64,000 nucleotides of DNA from Stachybotrys elegans (lineage: Eukaryota; Ascomycota; Sordariomycetes; Hypocreales; Stachybotryaceae): NCBI GenBank assembly GCA_020746835.1, contig JAGPNK010000006.1, forward strand, positions 1,860,001 to 1,924,000. Direction: 5' to 3'. The position numbers and the translations under genes were made by a program. A model generated the notes under the pieces. It made no database searches and was not told the DNA's origin. It worked only from the letters and a program-made list of their open reading frames with translations. Below are positions 22,629-34,007 of this stretch, in pieces. Position 1 is the stretch's first letter; each line of letters opens with the position of its first letter.

Positions 22629-24093
22629 GGCGGGCGAGGCGCCGGGGACGGACGGGCAGAGGCAGCTACGAGGTCAGCAGGCGGCTCCAAGAGGAGAGAT
22701 ATTTGGACGGATTGCTCAGGATTGTGATTTATTTATTCTTGGTATGTTTTTCTTTCTTTGTTGATCCGATTAAGCAAGGCACGTGGAGCGATCGACGAGA
22801 AATTGATCCAGGCAAACACGGGCAGCCGATCTGAAAACCAAGACGAAAGAAAAATACGGCGGAGAGAAATAGCAGGAGTGGCGCAAGAGGAAGGCGTATG
22901 TGAATCGCTGGATTGTTCTGCCGGCTATGGCGAAGCAAAGAGATGGCTATGTTGAGGCTGAAAGAGAAGATGAGATGGACTTTTCGTCATGGGTGGTGGA
23001 TGAAATCTAGAGCTGGCCTGGCGTTGCAGGGGCCTATCGATAAATGCTAGGTAGCTGTACATACCTGGTCTTAGGCCCCACTTCAGCTAGTCTAATAGTA
23101 GCATGCATACCTGAACCTCTTCAGTACATGTACAGTGCACCTTAATAGACAGCCAACAGCCCTCAGAACATCGTAACTTAAAGTGCAGACACGGAGATGG
23201 GATCTCGGATCCCGTATCTTCTATTAGGTGGCTTGCCGGCTCTGGGTCTTATTAGAAGGAATTTAGTGAAAGGAAAAGAATAGGCCCCTTCTGGGGCATA
23301 GAGCATGCTTAGGTGCTTGACAGACTTCAGAGAAGCAGATCTAATCCCATTCAGGCTTCGCAAAAGGCCGCAGGGCACCTTGAAGCACTGAAAGCAGCCC
23401 GCTAAAGATGTACCAAGGCACGCTTTGTTCAAATGATCAAACAAGGCCCAAGCTAATGACCTCTGGTGCAGCGTTGCAGATGAGTATCAGATATGGACAG
23501 TAGAGTGGGTGACCCATTTGGGCTTGTCAAGAAATATTGAGTTTTTAAGACGAGTAACTGCCTAGCCTGGCCATGAGATATGAGCCCTACCCTTCTGCTT
23601 ATGGCTTGAGCAAACTGAAAATTGCAGGTCAAATACCTCTCCTACCTACTTAACAGGTACTAACTCCGTACCTAGGTACGCTGATGCCGTTGATTATCAG
23701 ATGGGATTGAGGTCTAGTAGTACCAGATATGTAGGTGGTGGTACGTACCTTCCCGCGGGTAGCTGTTAGCAGGGGTGACTGCTCAAATGGGAAGTGCGAG
23801 CTAAGGCAGGACACCCCCCTCCATTAGGTATGACGCCTCATGTTCACTAACATGAAGTCTGCATACCTTGACACCTACCTTGCCTGAGCTGTTATCTCTC
23901 AAGACACCTGAGTACTCTCGCGCCTTACGCAACTCGGTCGCCCCCAATCCTGCTTCATCGCCCTTCATCTGCCGCGGGCTCTGTGGGTGCTTGATAAGCC
24001 AGCAAACGCACGACGCACCTTGCCCATCTCGCATTTGGTAGCTCAAGGCCCTCAGAAAACCCCGGGCATCGCACAATTCTCCCAAAACTCACC
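22629..24093. other. Divergent promoter region, tfb4/UNC-45-like
   Basis: 1.5 kb without a supportable gene. It contains the 14-bp palindrome cgtacctaggtacg at 23667-23680 and ggtacgtacc at 23740-23749. The 88- and 94-codon minus-strand frames (23178-23444, 23801-24085) show no family features. Confidence 0.55.
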
Positions 24094-26261
24094 ATGGCGG
24101 CCGCCGAGACGGTACAGCATCAGCCCGATATGGCTCCCTCTCTCGAGGACCGCACGCTTCTCATCTTTGCCCGTTTGATGGAGGGCGGCAGGGAGGACGA
24201 GGACACCTGCAGGGACCTGGACCAGCTCACCAAGCTTCTCAACGATGACGCTCAAGCACAGGCCAAGCCTGGCCACCAGACCATCTGCAAGCTGATTGAC
24301 GCCGACTGCGCAGACACCGTCTTTGGATATCTCGACATGAGACAGCCAGATGCCGTCCGCGGCCACGCCACCCTCGCCACCTCTGCCTATCTCAAGGCTG
24401 CCGGCCAAGAGGGTGAGAATACCCTGTCCAACTTCTTCTTTCAGCGCGTCAAGAGGGGCACCTACGACGACTACATCGTCGCCTTCTGCGTCGCCGCCGC
24501 CACCTTTCCTATCGTCCCCGACCTCACCAGCCAGCTGTTCCTCAGTGAGGGATTTTTAGGTTCTCTGGCTCCTCTCATGAGGAGGAAGTGGAAGAGTCGC
24601 AAGGTGGAAACGGCGTGCCTGGAGATGCTCAACGCCGCCTGCATGAACCCGCAGTGCCGCGAAGCCACGCAAAAGTATTGCACCGAGTGGCTGGAAGAGG
24701 TGGTCGACCAGGACGTCTCCGAGGTCGTACGCAACATGAACGCCGACCCGGACCTGCAGAGCGAGGGGGGCTCAATCTCGATGAGGAGACACTCGGAGCA
24801 GGTCCGCCACCTGGCTGCCGTTATATTGGCGAAACTGAGGGTGAGAACGGTGCCCCCTTTGGCTTCTCCTCTGGCGTGATCACTGACTGACACCCTAGGC
24901 CTAAGGCAATTCCATCAAAACCTGCAAATGCCGACCCCAATGCCTCCCGGATCGAGCCTGCAGTCACCAGCATCGAGGAATTGTCTAGCATGTTTACAAC
25001 TATGTTGATGAGTGAAGAGGATCACGGGCGACAGCACTCTATCGAGGGCCTTGCATACTCTACCATACAACCAAAGATTAAAGAAAAGGTCGCCGGCGAC
25101 CCAGAGCTCTTGAAGAAGCTCGTCAAAACCCTCTCAGAGGCTCACCCACGGTCCCCCACCACATATGGAGCCCTCAGCATCTTCGTTAACCTTACACGGT
25201 ACCAACCCGCACTCTCAGAAGAGCAAAAGAAGATGAGCCAGCTCAAGGCATATGCCAATGCCGAGGGCAAGGTGGCTGGTCCGGACCCCCTCGAAGATGA
25301 TGAGCATGTCGCGAAGAGATGTAAAGCGGTTTTCGAAGCTGGGCTCACACCCGTCCTCGTAACTCACAGCAAGAACGGCTCTCCCGCCTCGCTCGCTCTG
25401 GTCATCAGTATCATTCACTCGATAGCAGTCACCAGGCCGTTGCGCGGACAGCTGGCCCAGCAGGGCGCCGTTAAGCTCTTGCTGGTGGCTTGGGCTACCC
25501 TGCCTGAGTCGGATGAACTAGCTCGCCGTATGGCCGCCCACGCTCTTGCTCGCATCCTAATCAGCACCAACCCCGGTCTCGTCTTTGGCGGGAACAGATC
25601 TAACCCAGTCAACGCTGCCATCCGACCACTCGTATCCATCATCCCGCCGGATCCGGCCGCCGAGACGCGCGATCTACTACCGACCTTTGAGTCTCTCATG
25701 GCCTTGACTAATCTTGCCTCTCTGGATGATCAGGATACACGCCAGACTATTATTCGCACATCATGGCCTCATATCGAGGAGCAGCTGTTGTCGTCAAACC
25801 ATTTGGTCTCTAAGGCTGCTGTTGAGCTCATCTGCAACCTCGTCCAAGCCCCCGATGGTGTAATGCTCTACGCAGATGGAAGTCCGCAGGCCAAGAATCG
25901 CCTCCATATCCTGTTGGCGCTGGCAGACGCCGAGGAGGCGGGGACGCGAAGTGCAGCTGGCGGCGCGCTCGCCTCTCTGACAGGATTTGAACCAATCGTC
26001 CGCGGTGTTGTGGAGCGGGAGCGCGGGGTCAAGGTCATACTGGGCATGTGCGTGGATGATGATGAGGGTCTGCGGCATCGGGGAGTGGTGACGGTCCTTA
26101 ACATGATGTCGGCCGAGGGCGCGGGCGGGGAGCTGGGCCGTCAGAAGATCAAGGATGAGAATGGCGTCGAGGTGCTAAAGGAGTGTTTGAAGAAGACCAG
26201 AAGCCCCGAGGTACTGCAGATTACGGCCCAGGCTGTAAAGATGCTTCTGGGACAAGAGTAA
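24094..26261 (+). CDS. cro1: UNC-45/CRO1/She4-type myosin chaperone
   Basis: Exons 24094-24840 and 24906-26261 encode 700 aa. UCS proteins fold and stabilise myosin motor domains; the Podospora member CRO1 is needed for the syncytial-to-cellular transition and She4 in yeast for class I and V myosins. Seen: an all-helical ARM-like protein throughout, with VETACLEMLNAACMNPQCRE in the first half and, after the intron, GLAYSTIQPKIKEKVAGDPE, TTYGALSIFVNLTRYQP and AARRAAHAL-like segments typical of the UNC-45 central and UCS domains. No N-terminal TPR is evident, as expected in fungi. The 65-nt intron (phase 0, donor GTGAGA, branch ctgac, acceptor TAAG) joins LAKLR to AIPSKP. Convergent with trm2, 142 bp apart. 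Confidence 0.85.
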
Positions 26262-26403
26262 TGAATCGATATATAATGATCGGATGCGCCCCAACTTTTC
26301 CCAAGCCGTTCTACCTATTCCCTCCCGTTTATATGTCCAAGGGTGATTCGCCAATAAGCCCTAGAATAAAAGTAGGTCGGTATATAAATACAATTAATGA
26401 TGA

Positions 26404-28161
26404 TCAGGATGCCTGCGCCGCCAGCTGCTCCTGCGCTGGTTCGTCTACTCGGTTCAGGATTGCGAGACCTTCGACGTGCGCCGTCTGCGGAAATAGATCA
26501 AGGCCTCTCAGACTCTCCATCTCATATCTTTTGCCATCCCCTTCGCCGCGAACCAAAAAACCCACATCTCTGGCCTGCGTATGAACGTTACAGCTGACGT
26601 AGACGACTCGCTTAGGGCCGAACCGCCGGAGCTGCTGCAGGAAGTCCTCGTCGCATCCTCTCCGCGGCGGGTCCAAGATGACGACGGTCTCGTCGGGGTT
26701 GTAGGTGATGTTCTTGAAGAGGGCCGGCGCGTCGGCGGCGATGAAGTTGAAGCGGCTCTTGTCGAGCCCGTTGAGCGTGGCATTGATATTTGCGGAGGCG
26801 ATGGATTCGGAGTTGATGTCGATGCCGGTCGAGTGCTGGAACCTGGAGCCGAGCGAGATTGTGAAGAAGCCGGAGCCGCAGTAGGCATCGATGAGATACT
26901 TGATGTCACCGCCGGGGGGCACGGCGTGCTCCCGGATGTACGAGCACATGGTGGGTAGGATGGAGTTGTTGTTCTGGAAGAAGGCGCCGGCGGGGTTCTT
27001 GAAGATGAGCTCTTCGACGTACTCGGTCGTCGTGGCTTTCGGGTCCGTCTCGCACGTCTTGATATCGATGTTCTCATCCGTCTCGACCTTGACCGCGCCG
27101 GGGGGCAGCTGTTCGGGGACGCTGCTGGCACCGTCCTTGGGATAGCGCTGCGTGTTCTCGCGGAGCAGGATGGTGGCACCCTTGGAGAAGCGCGAGTACT
27201 CGGCCTGCATGCGCTCCCTCTCCGACTTCATGCCGTGGCGCAGCGCGTCAGTGCCAATAGGGCAGTCTTCGATGTCGAGGACGGTCTGGCGGCCCTTCGG
27301 GTTGAAGCCGATGCTGGGGCACTCGGGGAAGGTCTTGCCCTGCTTATTACGCCAGCCCACGCCGGGCGGGTGGTCGTAGTGCGGGGTGAGCTTGGTGCGG
27401 TAGCCGTACTGGAGGGGACTGGCGATGGTGTCCTGGACGGGGGGCACGAGCTCGGGTGCTAGGTTGGAGAAGTTGCGGTAGGCCTTCTGGACGATGGTCT
27501 TCTTGTGGGCGAGCTGGTCGGCATAGGAGAGCATCTGGAACTGGCAGCCGCTGCACTTGGCAAAGTAGCCGCAGCGGATGCGGGAGTCGTCGCGCATGGA
27601 GGAGGGCTCGGAGACGGCGAGGAAATTGGTGACGGTATGATCGGGCAGGTGGCGGAAGACCTGGGCCTTGACGGTGTCGCCAGGCACACTGAAGGGCACG
27701 ACGTAGACACGGCCCGAAGGGTCGCCGTCGCGCATGGCCAGGCCATCGCCGCCCGAGGAGAGAGCGTGGACCTGAACTTGGATCTCGGAGCCTTCGGCGG
27801 GGAGGGCGGCGATGTCGATGTCCTCGTCGGGTGCGTCTGCTGCCTGGTATGACTCCTTCCTCGAGAGCCGGAGAGCCTCAATGTCGAGACGGAGGACGTC
27901 TTCTGAGCAGCCGTGGCCAATGTTCCTCTCCCTCTTGGTCTTCTTCTTGGGCTTGCCTAGGCGGTTCTTGCCCGAGTGGTGCTGCTGCTGCTCGTGCTTA
28001 AAGTCCTGGCGCCGTTTTGGCGCATTGTGGTTGCCGCCCTGGGCTGGGGCGGTCTGCGAAGACATATGGATGGTCGTGAAGAAGCGCGGTGCGGCGATGC
28101 TCGTCCTCTGGTATATGGCCGGAATGGCGCTCCAAGCTCTGGCAGCCAGGCGAAGATGCAT
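26404..28161 (-). CDS. trm2: TRM2 tRNA (uracil-54-C5)-methyltransferase
   Basis: Single exon, 585 aa from ATG 28161. Trm2 makes 5-methyluridine at position 54 (the T of the T-loop) using S-adenosylmethionine. Seen: an N-terminal basic/aromatic leader (MHLRLAARAW...RFFTT) that looks like a mitochondrial presequence, a basic lysine-rich segment, a TRAM domain (EGSEIQVQVHALSSGGDGLA), CGYFAKCSGCQFQ, the SAM loop LIDAYCGSGFFTISLG, ILDPPRRGCDEDF, and the catalytic VYVSCNVHTQARD whose Cys forms the covalent uracil adduct, then HVEGLAIL near the C-terminus. A second Met (MSSQTAP, codon at 28065) could start a nuclear/cytosolic form without the leader. The upstream TTG extension is not used. Divergent from ggt across 609 bp. 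Confidence 0.93.
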   Translation of the reverse strand: MHLRLAARAWSAIPAIYQRTSIAAPRFFTTIHMSSQTAPAQGGNHNAPKRRQDFKHEQQQHHSGKNRLGKPKKKTKRERNIGHGCSEDVLRLDIEALRLSRKESYQAADAPDEDIDIAALPAEGSEIQVQVHALSSGGDGLAMRDGDPSGRVYVVPFSVPGDTVKAQVFRHLPDHTVTNFLAVSEPSSMRDDSRIRCGYFAKCSGCQFQMLSYADQLAHKKTIVQKAYRNFSNLAPELVPPVQDTIASPLQYGYRTKLTPHYDHPPGVGWRNKQGKTFPECPSIGFNPKGRQTVLDIEDCPIGTDALRHGMKSERERMQAEYSRFSKGATILLRENTQRYPKDGASSVPEQLPPGAVKVETDENIDIKTCETDPKATTTEYVEELIFKNPAGAFFQNNNSILPTMCSYIREHAVPPGGDIKYLIDAYCGSGFFTISLGSRFQHSTGIDINSESIASANINATLNGLDKSRFNFIAADAPALFKNITYNPDETVVILDPPRRGCDEDFLQQLRRFGPKRVVYVSCNVHTQARDVGFLVRGEGDGKRYEMESLRGLDLFPQTAHVEGLAILNRVDEPAQEQLAAQAS

Positions 28162-28770
28162 GAGGCTCTCGTGGTGCAAACGAATTTCGAACTCCCCCTC
28201 CTATGGGGTGCTTTGGTGCATACCTACTATGCAGGATGGCTTTTTTTTCTTTTTTTATGGGACGGCGTATGTACCTAGTTTACTGGGTACTTGCATGACC
28301 TGGGCCAGTGGCAGGAGGGCTCTTTCCCCATGGCGGAACTGGATGCGCTGTAATTGGTTGATTGTAGCGAGATGGGGATTTGGTGTACGTACCGAGGACA
28401 GTACCGAGTACCTCCTAGTACTGTACCTCCTCGAATCTCAGACAATGTTTCGAGGGGTAGAAGCTGACTGAAGCTGATTTTTACGTTTGCGTGTTCCTGG
28501 GCTAAAAGCAGCAGGCTAGAGCCTATTCGCTAACTCCCCTGGTTTGCCAGGGCGGCATTTGTGAGTCTCACCTTGACTCGAAATCGCCCACCTCGTCTTC
28601 CCTGCCATTGGTCTTATCGCTTGGGCGTTCCCGAGCAGGGATCTTTATCAGACTGCGATCCCGGCCGTACCGGCAAGGACAAGGACGCACATAAGATAAG
28701 CAGGCCTGTCGTCACTCCTGCCCGTCGCCGCCCTATCCCGCCGACTTGGAATTGCGACACAACTGCAGAA
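28162..28770. other. Divergent promoter region, trm2/ggt
   Basis: 609 bp with a T-rich block near 28240, several TACCTA/GTACGTAC elements (28261-28430) and a CCAAT-type attgg near 28606. Both 5' leaders lie here; no gene is seen. Confidence 0.6.
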
Positions 28771-30914
28771 ATGGCGTGCCGTGCCTTGAGTGCTGCCCTG
28801 GCCGCCGCGCTCTTGGCCGTATCCTGCATCCGGCCCGTCTCGGGTGCCTACATCAACAAGGATAGCGATGATGGCTATGAATATCCCGAGATCGTGCTGG
28901 AGCCGCAGCCCGGCAGTCGTGGGGCCGTGGCCAGCGAGGCCATAGAGTGCAGTGCCATCGGCCGAGACTTGCTTGCCAGAGGGGTATGTTTTCGCTCATT
29001 CTACCAAGCTCATACACTTCCTTTTCTTCGTATTAACTGCTTTCTCATAGGGCAATGCCGCGGATGCCCTGGTCGGAACCACCTTCTGCGTCGGTGTCAT
29101 TGGCATGTACCATTCCGGCATCGGCGGCGGCGGCTTTGCCCTGGTACGCGGTTCTGATGGCAATTTTGAGGCCATTGACTTTCGGGAATCCGCCCCGGCC
29201 GCCGCCTCCGAGAACATGTATCAAGGAAATGTTCACGGGAGTGTCTACGGCGGTCTATCGGCCGGCGTGCCCGGCGAGGTCCGGGGTCTAGAGTACATTC
29301 ACACCAAGTACGGGGTATGTGTCAACGACAACGATCCTCCTGATTCAAACTATCCTCATGGCTAATATGCAATCAGGAGCTGCCGTGGGAAACGGTATTG
29401 GCTGGTGCCATTCATGTGGCTCGTACTGGATTCAAGGGTAAGTCGAATCACATGCAACCACGCCGCTGCGTCCCTGACATAATATATAGTTTCCCACGAT
29501 CTCGTGCGATACATGGGCTTTGCCCTCAACATGTCTGAGACCAACTTCCTGACGCAAGAGCCTTGGGCAGAAGACTTTGCTCCGAATGGTCAGTTTCGGA
29601 CCCAGTGCCTATCAGCTTCTTGAGACTAACAACTTGACAGGAGTTCTCGTTAAAGAAGGAGACATCATGACACGCAAACGTTACGCCAAGTAAGCACGTC
29701 TGAGAGAAGTGATGATCCGGGCATACCCTAAAACCTCAGTAGCATGTTGGAGCGAATTGCGGAGCAAGGTGCAGATGCTTTTTACTCGGGCGAGTTTGGT
29801 AAGAGTCGGCCATGACCAATATATCCCATGCACAATACTAACCCTGCCAGCTGAGTCAATGATTGCCACCATCCAGGAAACAAACGGAACCATGACCCTC
29901 GAAGACCTGCAGCAATACCAGGTCAAGTCTCGCAACGTTCCCACCATCTCCTACCGCGGACTTCAGCTCCACGGTGTCGGCTCCCCTGCCGGAGGCGCCG
30001 TTGGCTTCAGCATCCTCAAGACCATGGAGCAGTACGATACGGCGGACTGGGCCGACCTTGGCCTATCCTATCACCGCTTCGACGAATCGATGCGCTTTGC
30101 CTACGGAGCGCGCCTCGAACTCGGCGACCCCAGCTTCGTCGACCGAATTGACGAGCTCGAGGCCGAGATGCTGAGCGACGATACAGCTGAGCAGATCCGG
30201 GCCCGCATCTTGGATAACCAGACACAACCCGTCGAACACTACGACCCAAGGATGATATACACTTCGGAGAGCCATGGCACCTCACACATCGTCACGACGG
30301 ACCATTCCGGCATGGCCACCTCACTCACCACCACCATCAACCTCCTTTTCGGCGCCCAAATCATGGATCCATTGACTGGCGTGATAATGTATGTTGCCTG
30401 CTTCTCGTACGTCCCCTTTCAACTCCCAGGCTAAACTATATAACGCAGCAACAATGAGATGAACGACTTCTCCATCCCCGGTGTGCGCAACGAGTTTGGT
30501 TTCGTCCCTTCCGAAGCCAACTACATCCGCCCACACAAACGGCCCCTTTCCTCCATCACTCCTGTCATCGCCGTCTACCCCAACGGCACGCTCTTCGCCA
30601 CCGTCGGTGCTGCGGGCGGTTCCCGCATCATCTCCTCCACAGCCCAAGTCATATGGCACGTCCTCGAGCACGAAATGACCATGACCGAGGCCCTTGCCCA
30701 ACCACGCATCCACGATCAGCTCATGCCCAACTACGCGATGGTTGAGTACATCTTTGATAATGCCACGGTGGACAGCCTTCGGGACCGGGGCCACGATATC
30801 ACCTACGTCAGGCAGGGACTGAGCGCGGTGCAAGGCATCAGAAGGATGGGTGACGGGGCTTTTGAGGCGGCCAGTGAGCCGCGGCAGTCCAACAGCGGCG
30901 GTCTCACTGTATAG
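28771..30914 (+). CDS. ggt1: Gamma-glutamyltransferase (secreted)
   Basis: Eight exons: 28771-28983, 29051-29314, 29377-29437, 29490-29588, 29641-29689, 29740-29798, 29851-30388 and 30449-30914; 582 aa. The enzyme removes or transfers the gamma-glutamyl group of glutathione and conjugates, outside the plasma membrane or in the vacuole. Seen: a signal peptide/anchor (hydrophobic residues 5-20 ending PVSGA), GGNAADALVGTTFCVGV, MYHSGIGGGGFALV, DFRESAP, VPGEVRGLEYIH, then the autocleavage site ESHGTSHIVTTDHSGMA with nucleophile Thr392, and PLSSITPVIA plus GAAGGSRIISSTAQV in the small subunit. All seven introns are 51-67 nt with consensus sites, and each junction restores conserved sequence. Length matches the family. 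Confidence 0.94.
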
Positions 30915-31175
30915 AGGATACATCCCACCAACGATAGACCTATCTGACCAAGGAATTCATCATAGATAGACCCGTAGAGTCAATTGTAGAATTAGCAGGT
31001 AGCATTATGCCGCTCGTCAAATACAAAGAGCAATGATTATAGCTGCTATGTCACGCTGAACCTCCCGTTGATATGAGACAAGAATGGTAGAAAAGGGGGT
31101 ATCCTTTTTAGTCTATGCCGCAAAAGAAGAAACGGAAACAAAGGGGAGGTGAGATGGGGCGTTGGAGCTTTCACG
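30915..31175. other. Convergent intergenic region, ggt/alg11
   Basis: 260 bp of shared 3' UTR space. No other feature is seen. Confidence 0.6.
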
Positions 31176-32998
31176 TCACATCTGCTTCTTGATGGCTACA
31201 AGTCGCTCCATCTCAACCAACCAGCCCCGCGCAAACTCCTCCTCGGTGAACCGCTGAGCAGACTTCCGGGCGCGCTGCCTCACGGAAAGGGGGTTAGGCA
31301 TCGACAGGGCCTTTTCGTAGCCAGTGGCAAACTCTTCGGCCGTCGTTGCGTGGAAACCTGAGGAGGGAGAGAGAAAAAAAATAAGTATTTGGGAGAACAT
31401 CTTCCGGGTAGAGAGAAAAGTCGGTTGCTTACCTGTTGGTTGGCCGTCAATATCAACTACAATGTCCAACTTGGGGCCACCGCTATCGTGGACCACAGAA
31501 ATGAGCCCCGCGGCCTGATATTCGACCACGCCGATGCCAAAGTGCTCGTTCCACATGCCATTGACGCCAACGGATGCCTTCCTCAGCCACTCGAGGATCT
31601 CGGGCCACGACGCATCGACGTGGAACACGACGCGATCCTTAATGCCGAGTTCGTTGACGAGCAGCCGCAGCTTGTAGACCCGCTTCGAGTCCTGGTCGTC
31701 GCGGACGCTGCCAATGAGTACGAGGCGAGCATACTTGGACGCCGCGGTCCCCGACTTGACGAATTGGGAGAAGGACTGGATGATGAGGCGGTGGTTCTTT
31801 TCGGGTCGGAACTGTGCGATGTAGACAATGGCTGGTTCTCGCTTCTTCTCGCTGGCAGCCGAGACTTCCACTTCCTGCTCCATTTCGCTGACGGCGACGG
31901 GTGGGTAGAGGACTGAGATTGGGCTCTGCTTGTGGTTCTTTTCACGGTGAGGCCCCCATAGAGCCTTGACATGGGCCTGCGTCCAAGTCGAGTTGGTCAT
32001 GACTACATCGACAGACGAGCCGACCCGGGAGTAAAGGCGGGCAAACTTCTGCCAGTATATCTTCTTGGCTTGACCCCTTGCCCCGGTGCCCTGGCCAGCA
32101 TTGACGCCCTGGGTGCCCGTGGCAGAGTTGGGGTCAAGCGATTCCAGCATGTCGGTAGAAATGGTCGGGTAGTGGACGTAGGCGCCTGTGGGCACCGTTG
32201 GGAAGAGGAATTTGCAAAGGCCGAGCGCAAAGGCATAGCCCATTGTGTCGACAAAGATGTCGGGGACGAGCAGCGAGAAGGCATCCCAGGCGAGGATTAT
32301 GGATCCGATGGATTGGCCGAGCAGCGTGAAGTGAGGCCAGGTGGACGCCAGAACCCAATTCCTCTTGGACAGGTAGAGAAAGGCAACCGTGGGAGGGTGC
32401 AGGTGGATATTGAAACGATTCTATGGGCGCATCAGCATCTGGGAGGATGGGTGCCTAGGAAAGATGTTCTGACCTTTACCCTGGATAGAATGGCTTCCTT
32501 ATTCACGTCATGGTCGCCGGTGTATACTACGCATTTGGCCTTGGGCCAGCGGATCTGCGTCGCCCTAATGGCTGCCCAAAGAACACGCTCGCCGCCGCCG
32601 CCAGCATTGCTGGAGAGCATCAGAGGTGCTGAACCAGGCCTTTGAAGGGGATGGACTCACCAGAAGGGGTGGAAGAAGCCTACAATACCGTCCCAATCTC
32701 GATTTGCGCCTTTGGCATCGCTCTGGTCCTGGATGGCCTGCCATTCCTTGTTCAGACCTCCCTTGCGGTCCTTATTCTGCTCCCAGTACTTCTTGTCGTC
32801 CTCGTCCATAAGCGCCACGAGGTGGCTGCGTCTTCCGTCTGTCTTCTTCCACAAGGTCCATCCGAGAGCAGGCCCCGTCAAGCGCACCAGGCGAGGCAGA
32901 GCAGCGAGGGCAATCAATGGGCCCAAGATGAGGACAAGGGTAACGGCAAACGCCCGAGACTCGGTCCCAGAGGCCGACTGCATGTTGTCGGCTGCCAT
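31176..32998 (-). CDS. alg11: ALG11 alpha-1,2-mannosyltransferase
   Basis: Minus-strand exons 32998-32661, 32609-32474, 32420-31433 and 31357-31176 encode 547 aa. Alg11 adds the fourth and fifth mannoses (alpha-1,2) to the dolichol-linked core oligosaccharide on the cytosolic face of the ER, using GDP-mannose. Seen: an N-terminal membrane anchor ([18 protein letters not shown]), [70 protein letters not shown], the GT4 core [17 protein letters not shown] and [31 protein letters not shown]. Introns are 51, 53 and 75 nt with consensus sites, and each junction falls within conserved sequence. Divergent from cox18. Confidence 0.95.
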
Positions 32999-34007
32999 GG
33001 TATCTTTATGGATATCGGGAAAGCGCGGAAAGGGGGGAAGTGGAGGGGGGGGGTTGTCGAGTGAGCGAGAGAGTAGGAGCAGGTGAATTGTTGACGAATA
33101 AAGGTAGGCTGTAGCTAGTCGGACTGTGGCCTCGGGTGCCGTGGGCTATAGATGGCAGCTATGAGCATCGTCGAGGAGGACGGAAAGGGGAGAATAATGA
33201 ATGGGAGTGGAGGGGGGGGGGGGGTTGCAGAAGAGCGCAGTGAAAGGGACCTAAGAAGGCCCGTCGAGGTAGAAAAGTAGAAGAGGGCAAGGAAAAGGCG
33301 GGTAATGTGTCGGTAAGATGAAGTGGGGGATTGACGTCGAAGCTCGAGCTGCGAGTTTGTGGTCAGCCGGGAGCCGGACAAAGCCACAAGGCACGAGTAT
33401 CGACGAGTGGTGCTTGTGCTGAGCTGGTTCAAGGGTCGTGCCCCTCTGCGGAGCAAGGGTAGAAGGGGGAAGGGGGAAGGAACTGCCGCCTACCTGGGCT
33501 ACGTCAGCTGGTTTTGGATGCTTCAGGCGCTACGGGGAGGCACGTCCTAACCGAACAGGCCTGTTGAGCCGCATGAATAAATAAATGTCAACGATGTGCG
33601 CAAAAAAATCATGAGGGTTTGAAGGAATATTGAAATCAAAGTAGACATATATACATATATATATATAATCTTCCTGCCAGCTCAATTCCATGCCTTCTCT
33701 TGATCTAGTGACGAAGACAAACTTGACTGGGTCTCTGCCAGGTCATCAGCAGACACTGGGGTCATTCCACCTTCAGTACTAGCTAGAGGTACATTTTCAG
33801 CCACATAAAACAAGTGCTACAAGATGTACCCCCAGCCGGGTCTTGAGAGTCGAGACCAAAAATCTCATCTCCAACTCACATGCTTCATCAACTCCTGACA
33901 GCCTTGGCCAGCTGCCTCCCTCTGGCAGTCCCTCTATCCTCTTTTCTTTTTTCTTCTTCTCCCCTCTCTCATCGCCTGGCGTTTGCGTCACGAGGCCCGG
34001 ACTAGCC
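32999..34007. other. Divergent promoter region, alg11/cox18
   Basis: 1 kb with a 13-G run at 33212-33224 and an AT-alternating stretch near 33645-33668. Pyrimidine-rich sequence precedes the cox18 start. The stop-free extension upstream of the cox18 ATG is treated as leader because the protein already starts with a plausible presequence. No other gene is supported. Confidence 0.6.
33212..33224. repeat. G homopolymer run
   Basis: Thirteen consecutive G's in non-coding DNA between alg11 and cox18, a site prone to sequencing length error. Confidence 0.85.
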
